From the NCBI GenBank assembly GCA_016297165.1, contig JAEDHF010000042.1, positions 1 to 12,295 of the forward strand: 12,295 nt of DNA, in the 5' to 3' direction. Made by a program: the position numbers and the translations under genes. Shown piece after piece: positions 1 through 6,365 of the stretch; positions within the stretch are counted from its first letter, which is position 1, and each line of letters opens with the position of its first letter. Under the pieces are notes generated by a model. That model ran no database searches and had not been told where the DNA came from. It saw only the letters and a list, made by a program, of their open reading frames with translations. This DNA is from Oscillospiraceae bacterium (GTDB taxonomy: Bacteria > Bacillota > Clostridia > Oscillospirales > Ruminococcaceae).

Positions 1-2
1 GT

Positions 3-491
3 TTAACGAGGTATGGGACGAAACCCTTTACAGACGGGCGTTGCGTGTGCCTAAACACGCTTGTTACCGATATTCTCGACCACTACGAAAACAACAGAGA
101 AAATCTGCTGACAGGTAAAGCAATGATTGTTGCGTATTCAAGAGAAATCGCAATGAAAATCTACCGCAGAATACTTGAAATTCACCCCGATTGGACGGAG
201 AAGGTTGCGGTAGTAATGACTTCAAGCAACAAAGACCCCGAAGAATGGCGTGACGTTATCGGCAATAAGGCTCACAAGAACGAGCTTGCGAAAACATTCA
301 AGGACAACAACAGCCCGCTTAAAATCGCAATTGTAGTTGATATGTGGCTTACGGGTTTTGATGTTCCCTCGCTGGCTACAATGTATGTTTATACTGTTAT
401 AATTTTTAGCGCAATTTTTGTTTCGTATCTCATTTTAGTCCTTTCTGACGCTCACATTCCTTTTTCAGCTTTGGATAAGCCTTTGCAATAG
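3..491 (+). pseudogene. hsdR: Remnant of type I restriction enzyme HsdR (motor/helicase domain piece)
   Basis: A fragment of the ATP-driven translocase part of a type I restriction subunit. In a full enzyme this part pulls DNA before cleavage. From about base 54 the frame reads like the second RecA-like helicase domain of HsdR: a DILDHYENNREN stretch, GKAMIVAYSR, and then VVDMWLTGFDVPSLATMY, a conserved helicase motif region. After MYV (381-389) the expected continuation, normally leading to an arginine-finger region such as QAIARVNR, is missing. It is replaced by an unrelated AT-rich, hydrophobic tail that stops at 491. Full HsdR proteins are around 1,000 aa, so this is a small piece. Upstream the same frame stays open to the window edge, but bases 2-45 read more naturally in another frame (FNEVWDETLYRRAL), so an additional frameshift or junction near 30-55 is likely. 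The first GTG (45) is therefore not trusted as a start. No hsdM or hsdS is visible. Confidence 0.72.
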
Positions 492-552
492 CGTCCAGTA
501 CGTTGCTTCTATAGTGGGAATAAGCTTTCTTCTTCCCTGTTTTAGGTGGCAT
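430..552 (-). CDS. Small hypothetical reading frame, possibly frameshifted remnant
   Basis: A 40-aa minus-strand frame starting MPPKTGKKKAYSHYRSN, rich in Lys and Tyr. Its second half (AIAKAYPKLKKECERQ) looks like a charged amphipathic helix. I do not recognise the family. The ATG at 552 has only a weak AAGGAT upstream. A much better ribosome binding site (AGGAGG, 7 nt spacing) precedes a second ATG near 583 in a different frame, which opens MIGNVSYYKDAII and reads about 41 codons. One base gained or lost between the two would fuse them into a single small protein of roughly 50 aa, so this may be one broken gene. It lies antisense to the non-homologous tail of the hsdR remnant, in a decayed region. 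Low confidence that it is expressed. Confidence 0.28.
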   Translation of the reverse strand: MPPKTGKKKAYSHYRSNVLDAIAKAYPKLKKECERQKGLK

Positions 553-605
553 ATAATAGCATCCTTGTAATAACTTACGTTGCCAATCATTTTTTAATCC
601 TCCTG

Positions 606-618
606 TGTGACCGTCACA
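606..618. repeat. Short perfect dyad (TGTGAC C GTCACA)
   Basis: Two 6-base arms, TGTGAC and GTCACA, flank a single central base. It lies just upstream, on the minus strand, of the strong AGGAGG site at the start of the small minus-strand frame. The symmetry and size suit a homodimeric regulator, but no regulator gene is nearby and the surrounding DNA looks decayed. A chance palindrome is possible. Confidence 0.3.
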
Positions 619-644
619 TCAAGTATGATAGAATTGACAACAAA

Positions 645-706
645 GCTCGCTCTATTTTGGTGAGTCAAGGTGAGTCAAAATAGAGTAGAATAGAGTAGAA
701 ACGAGC
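645..706. repeat. Two consecutive 10-bp tandem duplications inside an inverted repeat
   Basis: GGTGAGTCAA occurs twice head to tail (659-668, 669-678). After AA, TAGAGTAGAA also occurs twice head to tail (681-690, 691-700). The second unit is itself nearly two pentamers (TAGAG, TAGAA). The first pair is bracketed by an inverted repeat, CTCTATTTTG (650-659) and CAAAATAGAG (676-685). GCTCG (645-649) and CGAGC (702-706) form an outer pair. The 10-base period matches one helical turn. The stretch lies in non-coding DNA between the restriction-gene remnant and the tRNA gene; its function is unknown. Confidence 0.6.
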
Positions 707-714
707 AGTAACAG

Positions 715-740
715 GGAGAATTCAATAATTAAAATTCTCC
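715..740. repeat. Hairpin GGAGAATT / AATTCTCC
   Basis: Perfect 8-bp arms at 715-722 and 733-740 enclose a 10-nt loop. Neither strand has a T-run immediately after the stem, so it is not a convincing intrinsic terminator. It sits just past the tandem repeats and just beyond the tRNA terminator. Confidence 0.4.
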
Positions 741-757
741 TAACAAACCTCCTTTTT

Positions 758-808
758 TACAAAATAAAAACCCCGTAAAACCGCTTAACAAAGGGATTTA
801 CGAGGTTT
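758..808 (-). terminator. Intrinsic terminator of tRNA-Leu
   Basis: On the minus strand, AAACCTCGTAAA (808-797) pairs with TTTACGGGGTTT (779-768): 12 positions including one G-T wobble, with a 17-nt loop. The stem is followed by a T-rich tail (TTTATTTTG). It lies 8 bases beyond the encoded CCA of the tRNA gene. Confidence 0.75.
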
Positions 809-815
809 TCTGTTA

Positions 816-902
816 TGGTGCCGCTGATCGGACTTGAACCGATACGGTATTGCTACCAAGGGATTTTAAGTCCCTCGTGTCTGCCGATTCCACCACAGCG
901 GC
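816..902 (-). tRNA. tRNA-Leu (anticodon UAA)
   Basis: An 87-nt class II tRNA read on the minus strand. The 7-bp acceptor stem GCCGCTG/CAGCGGC is perfect, and discriminator A plus an encoded CCA end the gene at 816. The D arm has GTGGAATCGGCAGAC and the anticodon arm GAGGGACTTAAAATCCCTT with UAA in the loop. The long variable arm typical of leucine tRNAs (GGTAGCAATACC) is present, and the T arm carries GGTTCAAGTCC. The gene has its own promoter and terminator, so it is a single-gene unit. The region past its 3' end holds the restriction-gene debris, a usual position for integrated islands, although I see no second copy of the tRNA 3' end as an attachment repeat. Confidence 0.97.
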
Positions 903-918
903 TCAACTAACAGAATAA

Positions 919-947
919 ATTATACATCATTTTTAATGATTTGTCAA
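919..947 (-). promoter_or_regulatory. Consensus sigma-A promoter of tRNA-Leu
   Basis: Minus strand: TTGACA (947-942), 17-bp spacer, TATAAT (924-919), a perfect match to both consensus hexamers. The expected start is close to 912, about 10 nt before the mature tRNA. The spacer contains a small dyad, ATCATT-AAA-AATGAT. Confidence 0.9.
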
Positions 948-967
948 TAGTTTTAGGGAATATTTTT

Positions 968-1004
968 GAAAAAAAGGGGCGATATAGCATAATTTATATT
1001 GCCC
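968..1004 (-). terminator. Intrinsic terminator of the DUF1846 gene
   Basis: Minus strand: GGGCAATATA (1004-995) pairs with TATATCGCCC (986-977) with one A-C mismatch and an 8-nt loop, followed directly by a run of eight T. It starts 7 bases after the stop codon. Confidence 0.88.
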
Positions 1005-1011
1005 GGATTTA

Positions 1012-2475
1012 TTACTGATATAACGGCTCACAGGTAAGATTAACACCAAGCCTTCTGAAAACTCTTTCATCAACAGTAGAAAGTAGCACGGAAGAATGAA
1101 CCTCACAGCCTCTGAGCTTAGAAAGCTGCTCCATACACTGTTCGGCGTTAGCGTCGCTGGCTGCACAGATAGAAAGCGCAATCAGCGTTTCATCAGTATG
1201 AAGACGAGGGTTTCTGTTGCCTAAGTGGTCGGTTTTAAGATGCTGGATAGGCTCTAAGATTTCGGGAGAAATTAGCCTAATACTGTCATCAAGACCTGCC
1301 AGCGTTTTCAGGGCATTAAGCAGCAACGCAGATGATGCTCCAAGAAGGTCAGAGGTCTTACCCGTTACTATTGTTCCGTCGGGAAGCTGCATTGCTGCAG
1401 CAGGAGCGCCCGTAAGCGCCGCCTTCTGAAGTGCGGGAGCGATAACAATACGGTCATGGGGGTTAACCTTAGCCTGCTTCATAAGAAGCTCAAGCTTTAC
1501 AACGGTATCCTCGCCGATAAGTCCCTTTCTCTGGTCGCAAAGAGCGGTATAGTAACGTCTTATTATCTCCTGACAAGCTGCTTCTTTAACAGCGTCGTCA
1601 TCAATGATACAATTACCCGCCATATTTACACCCATATCTGTCGGGGATTTATAGGGGCTTTCACCGAGAATTTTCTCCAGCATAGCGGTAACAACAGGGA
1701 AAATCTCAATATCACGGTTATAGTTGACCGTCGTCTTTCCGTAGGCTTCGAGATGGAAGGGGTCAATCATATTAACGTCGTTAAGGTCGGCGGTAGCCGC
1801 TTCGTAGGCAAGGTTAACAGGATGCTTCAAAGGGATATTCCATATCGGGAAGGTTTCGAATTTTGCGTAGCCTGCCATAATTCCACGCTTATGTTCGTGA
1901 TAAAGCTGAGAAAGGCAGGTAGCCATTTTTCCGCTTCCGGGTCCGGGAGCAGTAACTATGATAAGTTCTCTTGTGGTTTCTATATAATCATTCTTTCCGT
2001 AACCGTCGTCGCTTACTATTTTTGATATATCAGAGGGGTAGCCCTCTATTGAATAATGGCGATAAACCTTTACGCCGAGGGATTCGAGGCGCTTCTGAAA
2101 GGCTTCGGCGGTAGGCTGTCCACGGAACTGGGTCATAACCACACTTCCGACGTAAAGACCAACGGAACGATAACAGTCAATAAGCCTTATTACGTCAAGA
2201 TCGTAGGTAATACCGAGGTCCCCTCTGAGCTTATTTTTCTCAATATCGGAGGCGTTTATTGCGAAAACCACCTCTACCCTGTCCTTAAGCTTTAACAGCA
2301 TTCTTAGCTTACTGTCGGGCTGAAATCCCGGGAGAACTCTTGAAGCATGGAAATCATCAAAGAGCTTTCCGCCGAATTCAAGATAAAGCTTTCCGCCGAA
2401 CTGGGAAATTCTCTCCATAATATGCTCGGACTGCATACGGATGTATTTGTCATTATCAAAACCTATTGTAATCAT
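1012..2475 (-). CDS. UPF0371 / DUF1846 family protein
   Basis: A 487-aa protein of the DUF1846 (UPF0371) family, common in Firmicutes and Actinobacteria and of unsettled function; this is recognised from the whole sequence style. It opens MITIGFDNDKYIRMQSEHI, then QFGGKLYLEFGGKLFDD, and has GYGKNDYIETT. A glycine-rich loop, TAPGPGSGKMAT, around residues 176-187 resembles a P-loop and suggests nucleotide binding, but that is inference. A YAKFETFPIWN...LKHPVNLAYEAATADLNDVNMID block follows at about 203-238. Length matches the family. The frame opens 12 bases earlier at a TTG, but the ATG at 2475 is preferred because family members begin at this Met-Ile/Lys-Ile-Gly-Phe-Asp position; the ribosome site is weak (GGTGG or GAAGG). 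It is a single-gene unit with its own promoter and terminator. No signal peptide or membrane segment is seen, so it is likely cytoplasmic. Confidence 0.9.
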   Translation of the reverse strand: MITIGFDNDKYIRMQSEHIMERISQFGGKLYLEFGGKLFDDFHASRVLPGFQPDSKLRMLLKLKDRVEVVFAINASDIEKNKLRGDLGITYDLDVIRLIDCYRSVGLYVGSVVMTQFRGQPTAEAFQKRLESLGVKVYRHYSIEGYPSDISKIVSDDGYGKNDYIETTRELIIVTAPGPGSGKMATCLSQLYHEHKRGIMAGYAKFETFPIWNIPLKHPVNLAYEAATADLNDVNMIDPFHLEAYGKTTVNYNRDIEIFPVVTAMLEKILGESPYKSPTDMGVNMAGNCIIDDDAVKEAACQEIIRRYYTALCDQRKGLIGEDTVVKLELLMKQAKVNPHDRIVIAPALQKAALTGAPAAAMQLPDGTIVTGKTSDLLGASSALLLNALKTLAGLDDSIRLISPEILEPIQHLKTDHLGNRNPRLHTDETLIALSICAASDANAEQCMEQLSKLRGCEVHSSVLLSTVDERVFRRLGVNLTCEPLYQ

Positions 2476-2509
2476 TCTGTCCACCAACCTTCAACATAAT
2501 TCAACAAAT

Positions 2510-2538
2510 ATTATACACCAAAACAGAGAAAATTTCAA
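2510..2538 (-). promoter_or_regulatory. Sigma-A promoter of the DUF1846 gene
   Basis: Minus strand: TTGAAA (2538-2533), 17-bp spacer, TATAAT (2515-2510). The expected start is about 28 nt upstream of the chosen ATG at 2475. Confidence 0.82.
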
Positions 2539-2579
2539 GCACAAAATGCAATTTCATCCAACAAATCATTCAAATAGCA

Positions 2580-2621
2580 TAAAGAAATTTCGCCCGACTG
2601 TAAAAACAATCAGGCGAAATT
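2580..2621 (-). terminator. Terminator after the 229-aa hypothetical gene
   Basis: Minus strand: AATTTCGCCTGA (2621-2610) pairs with TCGGGCGAAATT (2597-2586), a 12-bp stem with one T-G wobble and a 12-nt loop. It is followed by TCTTT, a modest T-tract. It starts 13 bases after the stop codon. Confidence 0.75.
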
Positions 2622-2633
2622 GACGGATATAGA

Positions 2634-3323
2634 TTATTCTACCTCGCTTGCCGCACCGGAAAGCTCTGCTGCCCAGTCGTCAAAGCCCTTCTGTACAAGG
2701 TCGTAGGTTTCGTAGCAAACTCCGGGAAGCTTACTCTTGCCTCCGAAAATGCCCTCGCATTCGCCGAAGCCCTTTTCAAAAGCCTTTCTTAAGGTATCGA
2801 GCGCTTCAGGATCGTCTCCTGCAAGGCTCTTGGCAAAATCGAGAATACGGTTAGCGGTTTTTTCCGCACCCCAGTAATCCTCTTCCACATCATCGGGAGC
2901 GCCATAGGCCTTAAGGATTTCGTCGAGCTCGCTTAAAATGGAATTCTTCTTGCTTTCGTTAACCTGACCTGTAAGCATCTGACTTACCATATCACGCATA
3001 AGCTCGTTCTTGGTACGAAGATTACCCTTAAAGCTGAAATCAGGGCCTTTTGTTGCTTCCGTGCCTTCATTCTTCCCTGTTGTATCAGCAGGATAATTCT
3101 CCTTTTTGTCCGCTTCTCTGCCCTCACGTGAGGTTCCCGCCTTATTGTCGGTAACGGTAGCCTTGGTGTATGCAGGGGTAAAAGCGGCGTCGGACTTAAT
3201 AAACTTGTCCGTATGCTCCGAAGCCATAGAGGAATTCTTCGTTTCGGAAGTTCTTTCCGATGACTTAGGGGCAGTAGCATTAGTTGTAGCGGAATATTCC
3301 GCAACTCTTCCAACGCTTAGCAT
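2634..3323 (-). CDS. Hypothetical protein of the motility regulon
   Basis: A 229-aa acidic, soluble protein that I cannot name. Residues 10-95 are low-complexity and hydrophilic (Ser, Thr, Lys, Glu rich), probably disordered. Residues 95-220 form a compact, mostly helical domain: NELMRDMVSQMLTGQ, then DYWGAEKTANRILDFAKSLAGDDPEALDTLRKAFEKGF at about 149-186, then ETYDLVQKGFDDWAAEL near the end. Similar helical C-terminal domains occur in unannotated proteins of flagellar regions in Clostridia, from memory only. There is no signal peptide or membrane segment. The ATG at 3323 has a good AAAGGAG site 10 nt upstream. The gene has its own sigma-D-like promoter and a downstream terminator; it may also receive read-through from gtrA, 86 bases upstream, since no terminator is seen there. 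The sigma-D link makes a flagellar or chemotaxis role plausible, perhaps as a secreted or regulatory factor. Confidence 0.75.
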   Translation of the reverse strand: MLSVGRVAEYSATTNATAPKSSERTSETKNSSMASEHTDKFIKSDAAFTPAYTKATVTDNKAGTSREGREADKKENYPADTTGKNEGTEATKGPDFSFKGNLRTKNELMRDMVSQMLTGQVNESKKNSILSELDEILKAYGAPDDVEEDYWGAEKTANRILDFAKSLAGDDPEALDTLRKAFEKGFGECEGIFGGKSKLPGVCYETYDLVQKGFDDWAAELSGAASEVE

Positions 3324-3359
3324 AAAATGTCAACTCCTTTCGACTATATTTCGTTTATT

Positions 3360-3386
3360 ATATCGTCAGAACTTTATAAATCTTTA
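3360..3386 (-). promoter_or_regulatory. Sigma-D (sigma-28) type promoter
   Basis: Minus strand: TAAA (3386-3383), exactly 15 bases, then GACGATAT (3367-3360). The Bacillus sigma-D consensus is TAAA-N15-GCCGATAT, so 11 of 12 positions match. The start would be near 3352, about 13 nt before the AAAGGAG site of the 229-aa gene. The overlapping TATAAT has no acceptable sigma-A -35 element at 17 bp, which favours the sigma-D reading. Confidence 0.75.
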
Positions 3387-3409
3387 GAAAAACTTCGAAA
3401 TTATTCAGA

Positions 3410-3904
3410 TTATTTATCCTTCTGTCTGTATGCCCAGAATTTATTTATCACAAAGTTTATCGGGACAGTAATAAAAATATTTAGGATAGGAGCGATTATT
3501 TCCGATATTTCTCCGGCAGTCATCTTTTCGGGCAGGAAGCTTATAAATCCAGACGCCCAACCTATAATATCCCCCACAAAGCCGAAATAAGCGCCAATAT
3601 CAAGTATATCTATCCATAAAACCAATAAAACCGTATTTATTCCGAAGCCGAGAGCATAAGAAGCATAGGTTTTAAGAAGAACCTTCCACCATACTCTTTT
3701 TTCCTTTGTTTCGTCCTCCTTGAAAACGAACCTGCTGCCCCAGAAATAGGCATTAAGAACGCTTATTATAAAGCCGAGGGCATTTGCGATTACATAATGT
3801 ACCCCGAGGGAAACGAAAATTACATATACAAGGTAATTTACCAGCGTATTAGAAACGCCCACCAAGCCAAATTTGATGAACTGGATAACCGAGCTTTTTT
3901 TCAT
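3410..3904 (-). CDS. GtrA-like family membrane protein
   Basis: A 164-aa integral membrane protein of the GtrA/DPMS family. Members are usually tied to flipping or transferring polyprenyl-linked sugars for cell-surface polysaccharides or glycoproteins. The N-terminus QFIKFGLVGVSNTLVNYLVYVIF and the C-terminal PINFVINKFWAYR are family hallmarks. Four membrane segments are visible, at about residues 10-32, 37-57, 76-98 and 135-155. The stretch between segments 3 and 4 (about 99-134) is longer than I expect for the family and partly hydrophobic. The start codon lies one base after the cheB stop (TGA T ATG), with GAAGG just upstream, so it is translated as the last gene of the cheAWRB operon. No glycosyltransferase is adjacent. 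A role in flagellin or surface glycosylation is possible but unproven. Confidence 0.87.
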   Translation of the reverse strand: MKKSSVIQFIKFGLVGVSNTLVNYLVYVIFVSLGVHYVIANALGFIISVLNAYFWGSRFVFKEDETKEKRVWWKVLLKTYASYALGFGINTVLLVLWIDILDIGAYFGFVGDIIGWASGFISFLPEKMTAGEISEIIAPILNIFITVPINFVINKFWAYRQKDK

Positions 3905-3905
3905 A

Positions 3906-4934
3906 TCAAACCTTCGATAAAATTTCTTCCGCTATCCCGTTAAGAGGAAGCTGTTTCATTACAGCGCCGATTTTATAGGCTACTCCGGGCATTCCGTAAA
4001 CCACACAGGATTCCTCGTCCTGTCCGATAGTGTATGCTCCGGCATTACGCATTTTAAGGAGACCCTCTGCCCCGTCGGAGCCCATTCCCGTAAGAATTGC
4101 GCCGATAGCGTCCTTTCCTGCGTTTCTCGCTACGCTTTCGAAAAGAACGTCAACTGAGGGACAATGACCGGAAACCTTTTCGCCGCGCCTGCTTTTTACA
4201 TAATAGCCTCTTGCATCCTTTTCAAGAGTAAGATGGAATTCGCCTGCGGCTATAATAGCCTGACCATTCACAAGGCGGTCGCCGTCCTCTGCTTCTTTTA
4301 CATTCATCGGACAGCAGGAATTCATACGAGCCGCATACATCTTGGTAAAATTCGCAGGCATATGCTGGACTATTACAACGGGGGGAGAATTCGCGGGAAG
4401 CCTTTTTACTACCTCGATAAGCGCTTCTGTTCCGCCTGTGCTTGCGCCGAGGGCGATTATCCTTCCGGAATTGTTTTCAGAAATGCCTACAGGACGGGAA
4501 ACAACAGGATTCAATCCGCTTTTTTCGCTAAGCGTTCTTATTTTCGCTGATTTTGCAACCCTGATACGATTAACAAGCTTACGGATAAAGTTTTTCCCGT
4601 CATCGGAGGTTCTCATACTGGATTTATTTACGAAATCTATTGCTCCTGCGCTCATAGCGTCAAAGGCATATTCAGGCTTCGATGTTACTACAATAAACGG
4701 AAGCCTGTATTCATTCAGATAGGTTTTAAGAAAATCTATTCCGTTCATTCCCGGCATTTCGATATCGAGAGTAACTACGTCGGGCTTTAACTCGGTTATT
4801 TTAACCCTTGCCTCCTCGGCGTCCATAGCAACTCCCACGACCTCGATATCATCAAAGACGCTGAGCTCCTTCATCATATAGCTTCTGAAAAGAAACGAAT
4901 CATCTACAACAAGTACTTTTATTTTATCAGACAT
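3906..4934 (-). CDS. cheB: Chemotaxis protein-glutamate methylesterase CheB
   Basis: A 342-aa response regulator with a methylesterase output domain. It removes methyl groups from, and deamidates, glutamate/glutamine side chains of chemoreceptors when phosphorylated by CheA, giving adaptation. The receiver domain (residues 5-122) has the acidic pair D11/D12, phospho-acceptor D57 in TLDIEMPG, T84 and K104. A linker of about 35 residues follows. The esterase domain (about 157-342) shows the Ser-His-Asp triad: S165 in ALGASTGG, H191 in VQHMP, and D287 in GMGSDGA. All key residues are present and the length is typical. The ATG at 4934 has GAGG 5 nt upstream. It follows cheR after a 74-base gap and precedes gtrA by one base, in the order cheA-cheW-cheR-cheB. 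Confidence 0.97.
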   Translation of the reverse strand: MSDKIKVLVVDDSFLFRSYMMKELSVFDDIEVVGVAMDAEEARVKITELKPDVVTLDIEMPGMNGIDFLKTYLNEYRLPFIVVTSKPEYAFDAMSAGAIDFVNKSSMRTSDDGKNFIRKLVNRIRVAKSAKIRTLSEKSGLNPVVSRPVGISENNSGRIIALGASTGGTEALIEVVKRLPANSPPVVIVQHMPANFTKMYAARMNSCCPMNVKEAEDGDRLVNGQAIIAAGEFHLTLEKDARGYYVKSRRGEKVSGHCPSVDVLFESVARNAGKDAIGAILTGMGSDGAEGLLKMRNAGAYTIGQDEESCVVYGMPGVAYKIGAVMKQLPLNGIAEEILSKV

Positions 4935-4978
4935 ATTATCCTCTAATTCTAAATTAAATTATGGGGTAAATGCACGGA

Positions 4979-4992
4979 AGGCGAAATCGCCT
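4979..4992. repeat. Small hairpin in the cheR-cheB gap
   Basis: AGGCGA (4979-4984) and TCGCCT (4987-4992) are perfect 6-base arms around AA. The cheR-cheB gap (4935-5008) is the only sizeable space inside the operon. No T-run follows on the minus strand, so it may tune mRNA stability rather than terminate transcription. No separate promoter for cheB is apparent. Confidence 0.35.
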
Positions 4993-5008
4993 ATGAGCGA
5001 TAACGCCT

Positions 5009-5827
5009 TTAATCCTTTCTGTATATAGCAGGCTTAACATAAGTAAAGCCCGACTGATCCCTTTGTACGCTTTCGGCGTGACCTATAAAAAGATAGCCGC
5101 CGGGAGCGAGTACATCATACAGCCTGTTTATGAGCTTATTTTTTGTCTCCATATCAAAATATATCATAACATTCCGACAGAAAATAAGGTCGAAGGGCTG
5201 TTTTCTGAAGGGTATCTCGTCCATAAGGTTAAACACCTTATAAACAACCCTCTTTTTCAGCTCGTCGCTGACTCTGAAGCAGTCGTTTCCTATAGGGACA
5301 AAGTATTTCTTCTTAACGTCCTCCGAGAGATTCTTCATACTGTCTGCATGGTAAACTCCCTGCTGCGCCTTAGCGAGAACCTTCCTCGAAATATCGGTAG
5401 CAAGAATTTTCGTATCCCAGCTTCCTGCCGCCGAGCCGAAGTACTCCATCATCTCTATTTCGTTGGTATAGGGCTCCTCGCCGCTTGAACAGCCTGCACT
5501 CCAGCAATATATCACCTTTTTATCCTTACGCTTCTTCTCGATTTCGGGAAGAAAAACCTCACGCATAAACTGATAATGCTCGGGCTCACGCAGAAAATAG
5601 GTGTGATTGGTGGTAAGCCTGTTAAGAAGGTTAACTATTTCAGACCCGGTAGGATCGCTGAAAACCATATCGAGAAAATCGCTGTAGTTCGTAAAACCAC
5701 GGGAGTCAAGCTCATTACTCAGCCTTCCCTCGATAAGAATCCTCTTTTGTGTAAGATTTATACCATAGTTATCCTTGATATAATCGACGAGCCTGTGAAA
5801 TTCGTTATCGTTAATTGAAACAGCCAT
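5009..5827 (-). CDS. cheR: Chemotaxis protein methyltransferase CheR
   Basis: A 272-aa S-adenosylmethionine-dependent enzyme that methylates glutamates on chemoreceptors, opposing CheB. The N-terminal helical domain (about 5-80) carries the CheR signature TTNHTYFLRE (72-81). The catalytic domain has the SAM-binding loop WSAGCSSGEEPY (109-120), ATDIS (143-147), and FCRNVMIYF (216-224). The usual family length is 260-290 aa, so it is complete. It starts 4 bases after the cheW stop with only a weak site (TGGAT), suggesting translational coupling. There is no C-terminal NWETF-type receptor tether in this window. One small departure is EPYTNEIEM where relatives often read EPYSLAM, just past the SAM loop. 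Confidence 0.97.
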   Translation of the reverse strand: MAVSINDNEFHRLVDYIKDNYGINLTQKRILIEGRLSNELDSRGFTNYSDFLDMVFSDPTGSEIVNLLNRLTTNHTYFLREPEHYQFMREVFLPEIEKKRKDKKVIYCWSAGCSSGEEPYTNEIEMMEYFGSAAGSWDTKILATDISRKVLAKAQQGVYHADSMKNLSEDVKKKYFVPIGNDCFRVSDELKKRVVYKVFNLMDEIPFRKQPFDLIFCRNVMIYFDMETKNKLINRLYDVLAPGGYLFIGHAESVQRDQSGFTYVKPAIYRKD

Positions 5828-5831
5828 AAAA

Positions 5832-6353
5832 TCAATCCATCATACTATGCTGGTCGTTATCATAGATAAGCTTATTAACGTCAAGCACAAGCTTTATTCC
5901 GTCGGGAAGCTCAAGAAGATACTTGATGAACTTATTGCTGTTTACGCCCTCACGTTCGGGAGACTGGGCGATATTCTTCTGATAAACAGGAAGAACATCA
6001 AGAACCTCATCAACAATAATACCTACCTGTGTATCGTCTATTGTAACGATAATAGTGCAGGTACGCTCGTTATAGGGAACCTCTTCCTTTCCGAAACGTG
6101 CACGAAGGCTCACAACAGGAACAACCTTACTTCTTACGTTAATAATGCCCTTTATATAGTCGGGAACGCCGGGTACAGCGGTAATATGGGGTACGCCTAT
6201 AATCTCGACTACATAGGGAATCTCAATACCGTAAACCTGCTTACCGATAAGAAAAGTCATAAGCTTAGTAACTTCGCTTTCCTTATCATTCTTGGTATTA
6301 AGCGCCTTTTTCTTCATTTCTTCCTGTTTGGCCAATAATTCCTTTATGTCCAT
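5832..6353 (-). CDS. cheW: Chemotaxis coupling protein CheW
   Basis: A 173-aa adaptor that links chemoreceptors to the histidine kinase CheA at the cell poles. After a charged N-terminal extension of about 28 residues (KELLAKQEEMKKKA...), the CheW SH3-like fold runs to the end. It includes KLMTFLIGKQVYGIEIPYVVEI, then VPGVPDYIKGIINVRSKVVPVVSLRARFG (about 60-88), then VGIIVDEVLDVLPV. The IKGIINVR block is the best-conserved CheW signature. The ATG at 6353 has a clear GGAGG 7 nt upstream. It lies 12 bases after cheA and 4 before cheR, all on the same strand, so it is co-transcribed. Confidence 0.96.
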   Translation of the reverse strand: MDIKELLAKQEEMKKKALNTKNDKESEVTKLMTFLIGKQVYGIEIPYVVEIIGVPHITAVPGVPDYIKGIINVRSKVVPVVSLRARFGKEEVPYNERTCTIIVTIDDTQVGIIVDEVLDVLPVYQKNIAQSPEREGVNSNKFIKYLLELPDGIKLVLDVNKLIYDNDQHSMMD

Positions 6354-6365
6354 TTTCAGCCTCCG

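Noticed and set aside
645..706. A CRISPR array
   Set aside because: The repeats are 10-bp direct tandems without spacers and no cas gene is present.
789..867. AAGGGATTT shared by the tRNA terminator loop and the tRNA anticodon arm, considered as an attachment-site remnant
   Set aside because: Only 9 bases match, and integration duplicates usually copy the tRNA 3' end, not the anticodon arm. Chance is a sufficient explanation.
5847..6338. A 163-codon + strand frame opposite cheW
   Set aside because: It mirrors a clear cheW gene, is low in recognisable protein character and lacks a ribosome site. Treated as a shadow, like the other long antisense frames over cheA, cheB, cheR and the DUF1846 gene.
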